From Spirochaetales bacterium (GTDB lineage: Bacteria; Spirochaetota; GWE2-31-10): a stretch of 50,569 bases of DNA. Shown here piece after piece: positions 26,417 to 35,483 of the stretch. The stretch is from positions 1 to 50,569 of the forward strand of contig JAGANG010000018.1 of NCBI GenBank assembly GCA_017624275.1. The letters are read 5' to 3'. A program made the translations under genes and the position numbers. Each line of letters starts with the position of its first letter. Positions within the stretch are counted from its first letter, which is position 1. The notes under the pieces are model-generated. The model was given only the letters and a program-made list of their open reading frames with translations. It was not told the origin of the DNA and did not search any database.

Positions 26417-28354
26417 TTATCTTTTCTCATCATCTTTTTTTTCTTCAATATATTGAACAGCATTAACTTCTTCATGTTCTAAAATAAATTGAATTTTTTT
26501 GTACTCAGTTCTTATAGGAAGCATTGAATTTTTAATATAAATTTTTACCTGCGGATAAACTATTTTTGTAGCAATAACAGAACCTTTTCCTTTTAACATT
26601 GCTAAATATTGATTAAGCTCTCCGATAACAACTTCCATCTTAGCAATGACATCATTTAAGCGATTAATTTCTTCACTTAAATTCTTGTAAATTTCCTCTT
26701 TTTCCTTAGGGAATTTATCTCGCATTTGTTTTTTAAGATTTTGAAGTCCGCTGAAATTTACTTGAACTTCTTCTAATTCCTTATAAGCCGCTTCTTGTTC
26801 TGCTAAAGCTTCCATCAATTCTTGACGTTTCTTAGGGTCAATACCGACTTCAATAATAGTTTCAGTACCAGATTGAGAACCTATAGTTCCAGATTTGATA
26901 GTTTCCCCGGCACGCAAATCTCCACCAACAATAGTCGCACGTTTACCAACACAGCAAATTTCCTTTGTTGCATCTACATAAGACTGCATTATAGCGTCTT
27001 GAACATAGACACTGTCACCAACTTCTACCTTGCTAACCTGTTGGATAAATTTTGCATAAAGACATTCACCGGCTTTAATATAAGCCTCATCTTTACCCAT
27101 AATACCTTGGCTTACCGTAATATTTCCTTTAGCTTCCAATCTACATTTTCCGACAGAACCTTTAATTTCAATATTACCTTCAGCCGTGATATTGAAATTA
27201 TCTTCAACACTTCCGGTAACAATAACATTACCAAGGAATGAAATATGACCAGTTTTTAAGTTTACGTCTCCTTGAACAATATAAACTTCATCTACATTTA
27301 CCTTTCCTGCAGAATAATTTACTTGTCCATTGGTCAATGCAACAATATTAAGTCCATCATCTGAAACTTTTGTATTTTTTCCTTCTTGCAATACAAGGTC
27401 TTTACCCGGCTTGTTATATATAATCTCACCTGTTACAGTTCTGCCCGGTTCTCCGGTTGTAGCCAAATTCTTTGTTGCCAAGATTTGACCGGCTGTAACA
27501 TTTTGAATGTTATTCATACTCTTAAAATCTATTTGACCGTTATTTTGTTCATGAAACTCTTTCTTTTTAGATGTATTAAAATGATAAGTAATAGACGCAT
27601 CTACACCATTTACAACTTTAATTCCCTCTGCAATCCATATCGGAGTATCATATTCAGGATAATCTAAGATTTTATCAATAACATCTTCTTTTATACCGAC
27701 TATAACATTATGACTCTTTAAAATACTGCGAATTTGGTCCACATCTAAGTCATAACCACCCGGTCTAGGAGCACTGATAATGATATAAGCTCGCATTTTT
27801 GTTTCGCTTATTTGAACATTAGCTGTAGAATCATTAACAACATTCAACGGCATTGAACCAATCTTGATGTATTCACCTTCGGCTTTATTGATAATCTCAT
27901 TTAAAACACTTTCTTCATATTTATCAAAACCTCTGGCTTCCAATTTCTGGCAAACCTCTTGAATATCCACAGGTAAACCATCTTTTACCGGAGCAATAAC
28001 TTTTAATAAAACACCTTCTTCAGTAATTCTAACAAAAGCTTCCCCATCTTTACTTTGAAGTGTATCTTCCAAGCTAATATCCATATCACCGATAGAAGAA
28101 GATTCGCTCATTTCTAAAATATCTAAAGTATTTCTTGCCTTATAAACTCGAATCTTATATTTCTTTTTCCCAAAACCAAAAATTCCATTATCTCCGGACT
28201 CTAAAATCTCATAATCCAATTCAGATAAAGTAACATTTAATTTTGAACAAGCTTCTTCCAACGCAGTATCTAATGATTCACTTTCAATTTCAATACTCTC
28301 TAAGTTAGCTTCTTCTTCGATAATCTTTTTAAGCATTAATCTTAGCTTTTCCAT
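26417..28354 (-). CDS. FapA-family (DUF342) protein with N-terminal Jag_N-like domain
   Basis: The 645-residue protein starts with a Jag_N-like region (about 1-70) ending in the typical GDNGIFGFGKKKYKIRV. FapA/DUF342 features follow: VKDGLPVDIQEVCQ, VVNGVDASITYHF, KNLATTGEPGRTVTGE and a long beta-helix-like stretch (about 340-500) with repeated NITAEGNIEIKGSVGKC-type turns. A coiled coil (about 515-590) leads to the C-terminus. FapA proteins are linked to flagellar assembly or polar localisation in Vibrio, but the biochemical role is open. The frame extends to TTG 28366. ATG at 28354 has GGGGTG upstream and is preferred. It directly follows fliA. Confidence 0.82.
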   Translation of the reverse strand: MEKLRLMLKKIIEEEANLESIEIESESLDTALEEACSKLNVTLSELDYEILESGDNGIFGFGKKKYKIRVYKARNTLDILEMSESSSIGDMDISLEDTLQSKDGEAFVRITEEGVLLKVIAPVKDGLPVDIQEVCQKLEARGFDKYEESVLNEIINKAEGEYIKIGSMPLNVVNDSTANVQISETKMRAYIIISAPRPGGYDLDVDQIRSILKSHNVIVGIKEDVIDKILDYPEYDTPIWIAEGIKVVNGVDASITYHFNTSKKKEFHEQNNGQIDFKSMNNIQNVTAGQILATKNLATTGEPGRTVTGEIIYNKPGKDLVLQEGKNTKVSDDGLNIVALTNGQVNYSAGKVNVDEVYIVQGDVNLKTGHISFLGNVIVTGSVEDNFNITAEGNIEIKGSVGKCRLEAKGNITVSQGIMGKDEAYIKAGECLYAKFIQQVSKVEVGDSVYVQDAIMQSYVDATKEICCVGKRATIVGGDLRAGETIKSGTIGSQSGTETIIEVGIDPKKRQELMEALAEQEAAYKELEEVQVNFSGLQNLKKQMRDKFPKEKEEIYKNLSEEINRLNDVIAKMEVVIGELNQYLAMLKGKGSVIATKIVYPQVKIYIKNSMLPIRTEYKKIQFILEHEEVNAVQYIEEKKDDEKR

Positions 28355-28381
28355 TACACACCCCAATTATCAAGCAAAGAA

Positions 28382-29161
28382 TTAGGAAATTTCTTCTTTT
28401 ATTTCTGCCAATTTTGCACGCAGTCGAACAATAGCTTTAGTATGAAGTTGACTTACTCTCGATTCCGTAACGTTCAATACTTCACCTATTTCTTTTAATG
28501 TTAAATCTTCATAATAATACAATATAAGAACTTTCTTTTCTTTTTCCGGTAATTCATTAATTCCCTTTATAACAAGCTCTTTTACAGCTTCTCGTTCTAC
28601 TGAAACGTCGGGATTTATACTTGAAGGACTTTCAATTGTATCAATCATTGAAATTTTATCATCAGTACCGGGATAAGGATTATTATCCAACGACAACATT
28701 GTCGTACCAGATATTTTAGTCATTGTAGTATAAAATTCTCTGATATCTATTCCTAATTCTTCTGCAATTTCCTGATCTTCCGCTGTCCGACCGGTTCTTG
28801 CTTCTACGGCATTAATTGCTTGTTCTACAGCTTTTGCTTTTTGACGTACAGATCGCGGGACCCAGTCTATAGAACGCATTTCATCATAAATAGAACCACG
28901 TATTCTGGTAACTGCATAAGTTTTGAATTTTACATTTTTTGCGGGGTCAAATTTATCAATCGCATCCATCAATCCAAATGAACCGAATCCGATTAAATCA
29001 TCTGCTTCTAAAGTTCCTGTTTTCCCTAGATTAATTTTTCTAACAACATAATGAACTAAAGGAGAATACTTCTGAATAAGATAGTCCCTTATTTTTATAT
29101 CTTTTGTCTTTTTATAATTAATCCACAGTTCTTCCTCTGGAATATCTACAAAACTATCCAT
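28382..29161 (-). CDS. fliA: Flagellar RNA polymerase sigma factor (sigma-28)
   Basis: Directs transcription of late flagellar and chemotaxis genes. Region 2 has YSPLVHYVVRKI, DDLIGFGSFGLMDAIDKFDP and FKTYAVTRIRGSIYDEMRS, the hallmark of FliA/WhiG sigma factors. Region 3 has IDWVPRSVRQKAK. Region 4 has LPEKEKKVLILYYYEDLTLK followed by EIGEVLNVTESRVSQLHTKA. The open frame extends to a TTG at 29179, but ATG at 29161 has a strong GGAGGGG site nine bases upstream, giving 259 residues, typical for the family. It is the first gene after the terminator at 29300-29323 and so should have its own promoter. FapA follows. Confidence 0.95.
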   Translation of the reverse strand: MDSFVDIPEEELWINYKKTKDIKIRDYLIQKYSPLVHYVVRKINLGKTGTLEADDLIGFGSFGLMDAIDKFDPAKNVKFKTYAVTRIRGSIYDEMRSIDWVPRSVRQKAKAVEQAINAVEARTGRTAEDQEIAEELGIDIREFYTTMTKISGTTMLSLDNNPYPGTDDKISMIDTIESPSSINPDVSVEREAVKELVIKGINELPEKEKKVLILYYYEDLTLKEIGEVLNVTESRVSQLHTKAIVRLRAKLAEIKEEIS

Positions 29162-29206
29162 TAAAAAACACCCCTCCAATAAACTGATAATAGACTTCTA
29201 TCTTCT

Positions 29207-29212
29207 ATTATA
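29207..29212 (-). promoter_or_regulatory. Candidate -10 box (TATAAT) upstream of fliA
   Basis: A perfect TATAAT lies on the minus strand 45 bases before the fliA ATG. No good -35 box is found at 16-18 bases. A TTGACT is present but 24 bases away. A promoter is expected here because a terminator lies just upstream. Confidence 0.35.
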
Positions 29213-29299
29213 AAATATTTGTGCATTGTACCTAAAAGTCAATCAATAATCCAGAATAATTTAAAAAAACATTTTAATATATTATCCTGTCGCAAATTT

Positions 29300-29323
29300 A
29301 AAAAAAGAGACTCTTAGTCTCTT
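29300..29323 (-). terminator. Terminator ending the structural fla operon
   Basis: A perfect 8-bp stem AAGAGACT/AGTCTCTT (29305-29312 with 29316-29323) with a 3-base loop is followed on the minus strand by a run of T. It begins nine bases after the stop of the acidic membrane protein. Confidence 0.9.
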
Positions 29324-29331
29324 CCTAAATT

Positions 29332-29940
29332 TTAGTCATCACCGGATAAACCGCCTTGACGTTTCAAAATTGTCTTAATTCCTTTTGCAATATCTTCAGG
29401 AGTTGCAGCAACACCAAGTTTATCCTTTATAATTTCTTCCGGAGGCATTCCCGGAGTTATTTTCTTCATACTAAAATCTTCCGTATAAGAATCAATATCA
29501 TTTGATTCATTCTTACCTTCGTTTTCATCTGAATCTTCAGAATCATCCTCCAAATCAGGAAAATCTAAATTTTTATCGGTATTAATTTCAGGTAAACTTC
29601 CATTATCCTCATCTGTTTCTGAGACTGCTGAAGATTCCATTCTCTCATTCTCATTTATATCATCTTTAATTGTAAAGTTAACATTTTTTCCTACAGAAGA
29701 AGAATACTCTTTATTTTCCGGTTCACTTGTTTCGCTTTCATTTTTTTCAACTAATATAGAATCAACTTTTAATATTTTTGACAATAACAGCAGTACTCCA
29801 AAAACTATTCCAAAAATAATAACCGCTGCAACAACAGGCGAAACTAAAAGTCCTACAATACCTTTACCTTTAGAAAGATTAATAATAAAAATTAAAAGTA
29901 ATCCTATAACAGAAAAAAATCCACTTACAATAATTTTCAC
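29332..29940 (-). CDS. Acidic membrane protein of unknown function at end of fla operon
   Basis: A 202-residue protein with two N-terminal hydrophobic helices (about residues 3-22 and 29-55) and then a long acidic, Ser/Glu/Asp/Asn-rich region (about 65-155) that is probably disordered. The C-terminal segment (about 160-200) looks ordered, with ITPGMPPEEIIKDKLGVAAT and EDIAKGIKTILKRQ. No family recognised. It follows flhG by 23 bases and is the last gene before the terminator, so it is expressed with the flagellar genes. Confidence 0.65.
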   Translation of the reverse strand: MKIIVSGFFSVIGLLLIFIINLSKGKGIVGLLVSPVVAAVIIFGIVFGVLLLLSKILKVDSILVEKNESETSEPENKEYSSSVGKNVNFTIKDDINENERMESSAVSETDEDNGSLPEINTDKNLDFPDLEDDSEDSDENEGKNESNDIDSYTEDFSMKKITPGMPPEEIIKDKLGVAATPEDIAKGIKTILKRQGGLSGDD

Positions 29941-29963
29941 AAAGACCTTCCTGATTGTTGAGA

Positions 29964-30827
29964 TTATTGAGCACCTACAAGTTTCATTACAAACTTTCTG
30001 ACGCCACCGCCACCTTCTTTAAAATCAATACCTTCAAGACGCGATACTATATGTTTTAAGCTGATAGCTGCTTTACTTTTAGGATCAAGATGCAAAAATG
30101 GAACTTGTTTTTTTGCTGCCTGACCTACGATCGGATCATCGTAAATCATTCCAAGGTTTTCTACTTTAACACTTAAAAACTGTCCTGCAATATTAATCAC
30201 ACGTTCAGCTACTTTTCTTCCCTCAGTAATAGAAGAAACTCTGTTTACAACCAATTTCAATTCCATATTTTGAGTAGCCATTTCTGTAGCTATAATTTTA
30301 ATAATACCGTACGCATCCGTAATTGCAGTAGGTTCCGGAGTCGTTACAATAATCGCTTCATCAGCAGCAGTTATAAAATCAAGAACATTTTGACTTACCC
30401 CCGCCCCTGTATCAATAATTAAAATGTCCGCATACGACAAAACATCAAGTTCACTTATAAAATCAGAACGTTCCTTGTCTGTCAAATTTGCCAATTTAGA
30501 AAAACCTGAAGCTCCGGCTACAATTTGAATACCGTAATCTGTATCAACTATTATTTCTTGCATTGTTTTTTGTTTCTTTATCAATTGATAAAGATTAAAT
30601 TTAGGAATAATTCCCAAACAAACATTAACGTTAGCAAGTCCTAAGTCTGCATCCATAACAACTACTTTTTTACCCAACTGAGCAAAAGCAATTCCCATGT
30701 TTACTGCAATATTTGTCTTTCCTACTCCACCTTTTCCACTAGATATTGTGATAATTCTGGTTTTATGTTCAAAATTTCTGCGAGAATCTCCCATCATTTT
30801 TACCAAATCTTCGGCCTGATCCACCAT
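29964..30827 (-). CDS. flhG: FlhG, MinD-like ATPase controlling flagellar number and placement
   Basis: ParA/MinD-type ATPase that acts with FlhF in placing flagella near the cell poles. The deviant Walker A GKGGVGKT is at 31-38, followed by VVVMDADLGLANVNVCLG, IIDTGAGVSQNVLDF (Walker B region) and VTTPEPTAITDAYG. A short N-terminal extension (about 22 residues) precedes the ATPase core, in the place where FlhG proteins carry an activator helix. 287 residues is normal. ATG at 30827 is preceded by AGGGG at seven bases. The 82-base leader holds a G8 tract inside a predicted hairpin loop. Confidence 0.93.
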   Translation of the reverse strand: MVDQAEDLVKMMGDSRRNFEHKTRIITISSGKGGVGKTNIAVNMGIAFAQLGKKVVVMDADLGLANVNVCLGIIPKFNLYQLIKKQKTMQEIIVDTDYGIQIVAGASGFSKLANLTDKERSDFISELDVLSYADILIIDTGAGVSQNVLDFITAADEAIIVTTPEPTAITDAYGIIKIIATEMATQNMELKLVVNRVSSITEGRKVAERVINIAGQFLSVKVENLGMIYDDPIVGQAAKKQVPFLHLDPKSKAAISLKHIVSRLEGIDFKEGGGGVRKFVMKLVGAQ

Positions 30828-30839
30828 ATCATACCCCTA

Positions 30840-30890
30840 TTTCAGATAAGTCTCCGTTTATTATCGTTCCTCCCCCCCCATTATCTAAAA
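30840..30890 (-). promoter_or_regulatory. Hairpin with G8 tract ahead of flhG ribosome site
   Basis: TTTTAGATAA (30890-30881) can pair with TTATCTGAAA (30849-30840), one G-U pair. The 31-base loop includes eight consecutive G (minus strand, 30879-30872). The flhG ribosome site AGGGG begins one base after the stem, so folding or tract length could affect translation. Confidence 0.4.
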
Positions 30891-30909
30891 TAAAACTAGC
30901 TTTTTTTAA

Positions 30910-32175
30910 TTAAAATTCTAAATTTTCCAAATATACTTCCGGTGCAAACCCAGTAACTTTTTGCATCAGGCTACTTTTGGATACTTTTTCTATATTTGAA
31001 GGAACTTTTTGTCCGTTTGTACAAAACATAATTTTTTTCTTAAACTCTATCGCACAACTTAGAATACTGCCTATCGTATCAGATTCATCATTTTTTGTAA
31101 TAATAATTTGATCATAATCAAATATTGAAAAATTCTTAAAAATATTACGAACTTCCTTTGGTTTTGTTGTAGCACTTATACCCAGAACAAAATCCGGATG
31201 AATAGTTTTTAACCGTAAAAAATCTCTCATTTCTGCTAATTTTATTCCGTCTTGTTGACTACGTCCGGTTGTATCTATCAAAACCAAAGATTCTTTTGAC
31301 ATCAAAATTGTCTTATTTAATTCTTCGATTGTATCGGTATAAGTACATTTTATACCTATTAATTTAGCGTATCTTTCGATTTGCTCTCTTGCTCCGATAC
31401 GATAACCATCCATTGTGATAAATTCGACACCTTTTTTCTCTTTCATTTTGACATTAGCCGCAATTTTGGCAAGAGTAGTAGTTTTTCCTATTCCTGTAGG
31501 ACCTACAAGAACCATAACGCTTTTTTCATTTTCCGGTAAAAGGCATTTATCTGAACCTACGATTTTGGAAATACAATTTTCTAAATAATTATAAGCATAT
31601 TTTTGCACCTCAATACGATTTTCAATTTGACTGATTGAAAGAGTATTGCGAATACTTTCCAATAATTCTTCAATAAATAATGTAGTAAATTCATTGTTTT
31701 CTAAGATTTCACGTAATTCATTCAAATTCTTTGTTATAACATCGGAATCTTCAGACTTTGAATTTTGATTACCGATTTTGCGATCTATAATTTGTTCTAT
31801 TTTTTCCATAAATCGCATTTCAAAATCGCTGTTGCTTTCAAAATTTTTATCATTTACTTGATTAGATTTTTTTTCTACATCATCAACAACTTTTTTATAC
31901 TTTGAATCATCATTAGAATTATTTATTTCCGGGTATTTCAAATTATCATTTTTCTGATTCAAAATATCGAGACACTTTTGTCGCTTAAAGTAACTATCCG
32001 GAACAGAACAAGTTAATATACATCTTGTCTTCTTTTTACCGAAAAGCCCCAATATTCCGTCTTGAAAAACCTTTTCTTCCTTTGTGTCTAAAATAAAACA
32101 ATCCTGCCCATATTTCCGTTTTGCTTCACGTGTAGCATCTTCTATAGTCGGTGCAATTATTTTATCGTAATACAT
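30910..32175 (-). CDS. flhF: FlhF, SRP-like GTPase for flagellar placement
   Basis: SRP54-family GTPase that recruits early flagellar components. The N-terminal B domain (1-65) has the FlhF pattern KYGQDCFILDTKEEKVFQ. A variable charged linker with a coiled-coil-like stretch runs to about 200. The G domain has P-loop GPTGIGKTTT (225-234), TMDGYRIGAREQI, DTTGRSQQD and the TKND specificity motif (ITKNDESDTIG). 421 residues is normal. ATG at 32175 follows AAGGGAGAGGG. Lies between flhA and flhG, as in other bacteria. Confidence 0.95.
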   Translation of the reverse strand: MYYDKIIAPTIEDATREAKRKYGQDCFILDTKEEKVFQDGILGLFGKKKTRCILTCSVPDSYFKRQKCLDILNQKNDNLKYPEINNSNDDSKYKKVVDDVEKKSNQVNDKNFESNSDFEMRFMEKIEQIIDRKIGNQNSKSEDSDVITKNLNELREILENNEFTTLFIEELLESIRNTLSISQIENRIEVQKYAYNYLENCISKIVGSDKCLLPENEKSVMVLVGPTGIGKTTTLAKIAANVKMKEKKGVEFITMDGYRIGAREQIERYAKLIGIKCTYTDTIEELNKTILMSKESLVLIDTTGRSQQDGIKLAEMRDFLRLKTIHPDFVLGISATTKPKEVRNIFKNFSIFDYDQIIITKNDESDTIGSILSCAIEFKKKIMFCTNGQKVPSNIEKVSKSSLMQKVTGFAPEVYLENLEF

Positions 32176-32211
32176 TTTCCCTCTCCCTTAAAATCTATCA
32201 TTTACACAAAC

Positions 32212-34335
32212 TTAATCTTCATTTTTCTTTGGTAATTCTATCTTTCCGTAAATCGTAAGTTTTAAATCCCCGGCAACTTCCTCATTACTTATTACCGCAA
32301 TATTTTTATTTACGGTACGACAAAGTTCCCAAACTGCACGACGGATTCGTGAATTAGTAATAATCAAAGCCGGGAAACCTTCACTTTGTATTTTACCCAC
32401 AGCATTAGCTATTGCTTGTTGAATAGCCCGCAACGCTTTCGGCATTAGTCCTACTACCGGCTCACCTTCTTCCGTTTCTCTGATACTTTGCAAAATTAAT
32501 TTTTCTATATCTGAATCTATTAATAAAACAAACAATTCATTATCATCTGTTTTATATTTATTACAAATTACACGCTTCATTCCCTGACGAATATATTCCA
32601 CAATACCGTAAAGTTTCATTGCCGGAGAACAATCTGAAAGTCGTTCCAATATAAAAGCCAAATCTCTGATAGACACACCTTCTCGTAAAAGAAGTTGTAA
32701 TATTTTCTGAATTTGCCCTTTCTTAAATCCGATTTCTTTAACATCAAATACAACCGCAGAATTGTCTTTCTCCAATTTCTTTAATAAATCTTCCGTTGCT
32801 TTTCTATCCAAAATTTCATCTGCATGAGTTTGTACTAAATTTTGAATATGCGTTGTAATGATTGTCGTAGGATCTACAACCGTATAGCCGAGCTCTTCAG
32901 CTTCAAGACGTGCATCTTCTCTTATCCAATACGCCGTAAGTCCAAAAACCGGTTCTCTTGTTTCTTCTCCGTCGATAGGTTCCAAATCGTCACTACCCAT
33001 TGCCATCATACAGCCCGGACGAATACTTCCGCTGCCGATTTCTTGACCTCGTAATTTAAATGAATATTGGTTTGGTTCCAGCTCAATATTATCTTGAATG
33101 TGAATGTCCGGCATAATAATACCGATTTCCACAGCAAAATGTTTTCTCATCGTTCGAATAGAACTGATAATGCTGTTGTCAGTTTCATTAACTAGCGGAA
33201 TCAATTCATAACCGATATGCAAAGTCAATTCGTCAACTTTTAATAATGAATCATAATTTTCAGCTCCGCCGATTTCCTTTTTAGCTGCATTTTCTTGCTC
33301 TGCCATTGCAATACTTGCTTGTTTTTTTCTTTCACCTGAACGCAATTGTTTACTGAACAATATAAGTAAAATTCCCATTACAATCAAAATTAAATGCGGG
33401 AATCCCGGAAGTACCGATAAAACAAGAAGCACAATTCCGGCAATCATATAAACCCTATCGTATCTGCTTACTTGTTGCCATAAAGTATCACCGATAGAAC
33501 TGTCGTTTCCTGATGACCGTGTTACAAGAAGACCTGTTGAAAAGCTTATCAATAATGACGGAATCTGACCTACCAAACCGTCACCGACTGTCAAAGAAAT
33601 ATAATTGCTCAAAGCTTCATTAAACGGCTCTCCGTGAATTACAATACCGATAATTAATCCCCCGATAACATTTACTAATGTAATAATTATACCGAGAATT
33701 ACATCACCTTGGATAAACTTTGACGCTCCGTCCATGTTCCCGTAAAATTGCGATTCTTCACTCAACTCTCGACGTTTTTCAATAGCTTGTTCTTCTGTAA
33801 TAGCACCGTTATTTACCTCAACATCAATCGCCATAAACAAGTTAGGCATTTTGTCCAATGAAAAACGTGCAGCAACTTCAGAAACACGAGTAGCACCTTT
33901 TGTAATAACGATAAATTGTACAAGTACCAAAATTACAAATATAATAACACCGATTACAAGTCCGGATGCGTCATTCGTTCCTACTACAAATTCCCCGAAT
34001 GCTCGAACCATTTTTCCGTCAAATTTAGCCCCTTGCGACAAAATCAATCGAGTAGAACTGACATTTACGGCAACACGCAATATAGTTGTAACTAAAAGTA
34101 AAGTCGGAAATATAGAAAAATCAGTCGCTTTTCTTGTATAACTGACAATCAAAACAATCAAAATCCCAAATAAAAGATTTATCGCCATTAAAAAATCTAA
34201 CAAAAAAGATGGTATAGGAATAATCAACATCATTACGATAATGACTATCATTGCACCAAAAATCATAGTCGAATCTTTAAATAATAAAGCCCAATCTTTT
34301 AAATCTAATTTTTGCTTTGCTTTATCCGCCATCAT
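32212..34335 (-). CDS. flhA: FlhA, export-gate membrane protein
   Basis: Inner-membrane component of the flagellar type III export gate that binds substrate-chaperone complexes. The N-terminal half has about eight membrane helices, starting MIFGAMIVIIVMMLIIPIPS. The conserved cytoplasmic loop includes RVSEVAARFSLDKMPN and QFYGNMDGASKFIQGD. The C-terminal cytoplasmic half (from about 345) has HIGYELIPLVN, TVVDPTTIITTH and IANAVGKIQ. 707 residues is standard. Two ATG codons in tandem (34335 and 34332) follow AAAGGGGGA, and the second has the better spacing. Follows flhB with an eight-base gap. Confidence 0.97.
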   Translation of the reverse strand: MMADKAKQKLDLKDWALLFKDSTMIFGAMIVIIVMMLIIPIPSFLLDFLMAINLLFGILIVLIVSYTRKATDFSIFPTLLLVTTILRVAVNVSSTRLILSQGAKFDGKMVRAFGEFVVGTNDASGLVIGVIIFVILVLVQFIVITKGATRVSEVAARFSLDKMPNLFMAIDVEVNNGAITEEQAIEKRRELSEESQFYGNMDGASKFIQGDVILGIIITLVNVIGGLIIGIVIHGEPFNEALSNYISLTVGDGLVGQIPSLLISFSTGLLVTRSSGNDSSIGDTLWQQVSRYDRVYMIAGIVLLVLSVLPGFPHLILIVMGILLILFSKQLRSGERKKQASIAMAEQENAAKKEIGGAENYDSLLKVDELTLHIGYELIPLVNETDNSIISSIRTMRKHFAVEIGIIMPDIHIQDNIELEPNQYSFKLRGQEIGSGSIRPGCMMAMGSDDLEPIDGEETREPVFGLTAYWIREDARLEAEELGYTVVDPTTIITTHIQNLVQTHADEILDRKATEDLLKKLEKDNSAVVFDVKEIGFKKGQIQKILQLLLREGVSIRDLAFILERLSDCSPAMKLYGIVEYIRQGMKRVICNKYKTDDNELFVLLIDSDIEKLILQSIRETEEGEPVVGLMPKALRAIQQAIANAVGKIQSEGFPALIITNSRIRRAVWELCRTVNKNIAVISNEEVAGDLKLTIYGKIELPKKNED

Positions 34336-34343
34336 TTCCCCCT

Positions 34344-35483
34344 TTATCTTTTATTCATTTTTTCTTTATGTTCATACGCCAATTTCAATGCTGTTACTAC
34401 CAAACTCCACATTGTTTCAGGCACATAATCGTTAATTTTTACGTCAGCGTAAAGCTTTCGTGCCAACGGAACATTTTCATAAAGATATATTCCGTGTTCT
34501 GCAGCGACTTTTTTTATTTTTTGAGCAAAATCATCCTGCCCCTTAGCTATAACACGAGGGACATCGTCTACCACTCTGTCATATCTTAATGCAACCGCAA
34601 AGTGAGTCGGGTTAGTGATTACAACATCAGCCTGCGGAACAACATCGTTTAATATCTTTTGCTGTGACAACAAGCCCTGATACATCTGCTTCAATTTTGA
34701 TTTTACCTGCGGATCTCCTTCCAAATCCTTAAATTCCTGCTTTACTTCTTCTTTCTTCATTTTCAATTCTTCTTCATGTTGTCTATGAACGAAAAACACA
34801 TCCGCTACGGAAAAAATCAACATCAAAATCATAACCGTGAAGATAATTTTCACACAAACCTTCACCATAAAAATAAAACCGGCTGATATATCCATATTAA
34901 ATAAATCTATTATTTCCATAATATGGCTTTTAATTACTATAAACGCAACCACGCCGATAATCGTAACCTTTACAAGTGACTTTAATAAATTAAAAGCTCC
35001 TACAGGCGAAAAAACCTGTTTTTGAAAGAACTTAAAAATATTGGGATTAACCCTTTTAAAATCCGGCACTAACGGCTTGGAATAAAATTTCATTCCGCCG
35101 ATTTGACCGTAATTACTCAAAAGAGCAGCAATAAATGCCACACTCGCCATCGGTAAAAATAATTTTACCATAGGTATAATTAATGTATCAAAGTACATCT
35201 TTGGATTATGCAAAGATAAATGTTGATAATTCTCAAAAATATAAACAAAACAACTTCTTAATATTTTGAAAATATATTTACCGAGAATCACCATAACGCC
35301 GAATGCTGCTATGGTTACTACAACGGCAGGTACTTCTTTCGAAAGAGCTACACGCCCTTCTTCACGAGCTTTACGTTTTTTATGTTCTGTAGCCTTTTCG
35401 GTTCTACCTTCAGACTCTGCCGATGCGAAACGCTGTAAATCAAACGGAATATTCAGTAATAAAATATCGTTTTTATCAACCAT
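34344..35483 (-). CDS. flhB: FlhB, export substrate-specificity switch
   Basis: Membrane component of the flagellar type III secretion system that switches from hook to filament export. Begins with PFDLQRFASAESEGRTEKAT and the basic EHKKRKAREEGRV, followed by four membrane helices. The cytoplasmic domain has the self-cleavage site NPTH (N291-P292) in VVITNPTHFAVALRYD. 379 residues. The start overlaps the fliR stop by eight bases, indicating coupling. FliK encoded upstream in the same operon is its hook-length partner. Confidence 0.96.
   Translation of the reverse strand: MVDKNDILLLNIPFDLQRFASAESEGRTEKATEHKKRKAREEGRVALSKEVPAVVVTIAAFGVMVILGKYIFKILRSCFVYIFENYQHLSLHNPKMYFDTLIIPMVKLFLPMASVAFIAALLSNYGQIGGMKFYSKPLVPDFKRVNPNIFKFFQKQVFSPVGAFNLLKSLVKVTIIGVVAFIVIKSHIMEIIDLFNMDISAGFIFMVKVCVKIIFTVMILMLIFSVADVFFVHRQHEEELKMKKEEVKQEFKDLEGDPQVKSKLKQMYQGLLSQQKILNDVVPQADVVITNPTHFAVALRYDRVVDDVPRVIAKGQDDFAQKIKKVAAEHGIYLYENVPLARKLYADVKINDYVPETMWSLVVTALKLAYEHKEKMNKR

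Noticed and set aside
30864-30881. Tiny open frame starting at the ATG touching the G8 tract (MGGEER)
   Set aside because: Only six codons, no ribosome site, and no amino-acid pattern suggesting an attenuator peptide.
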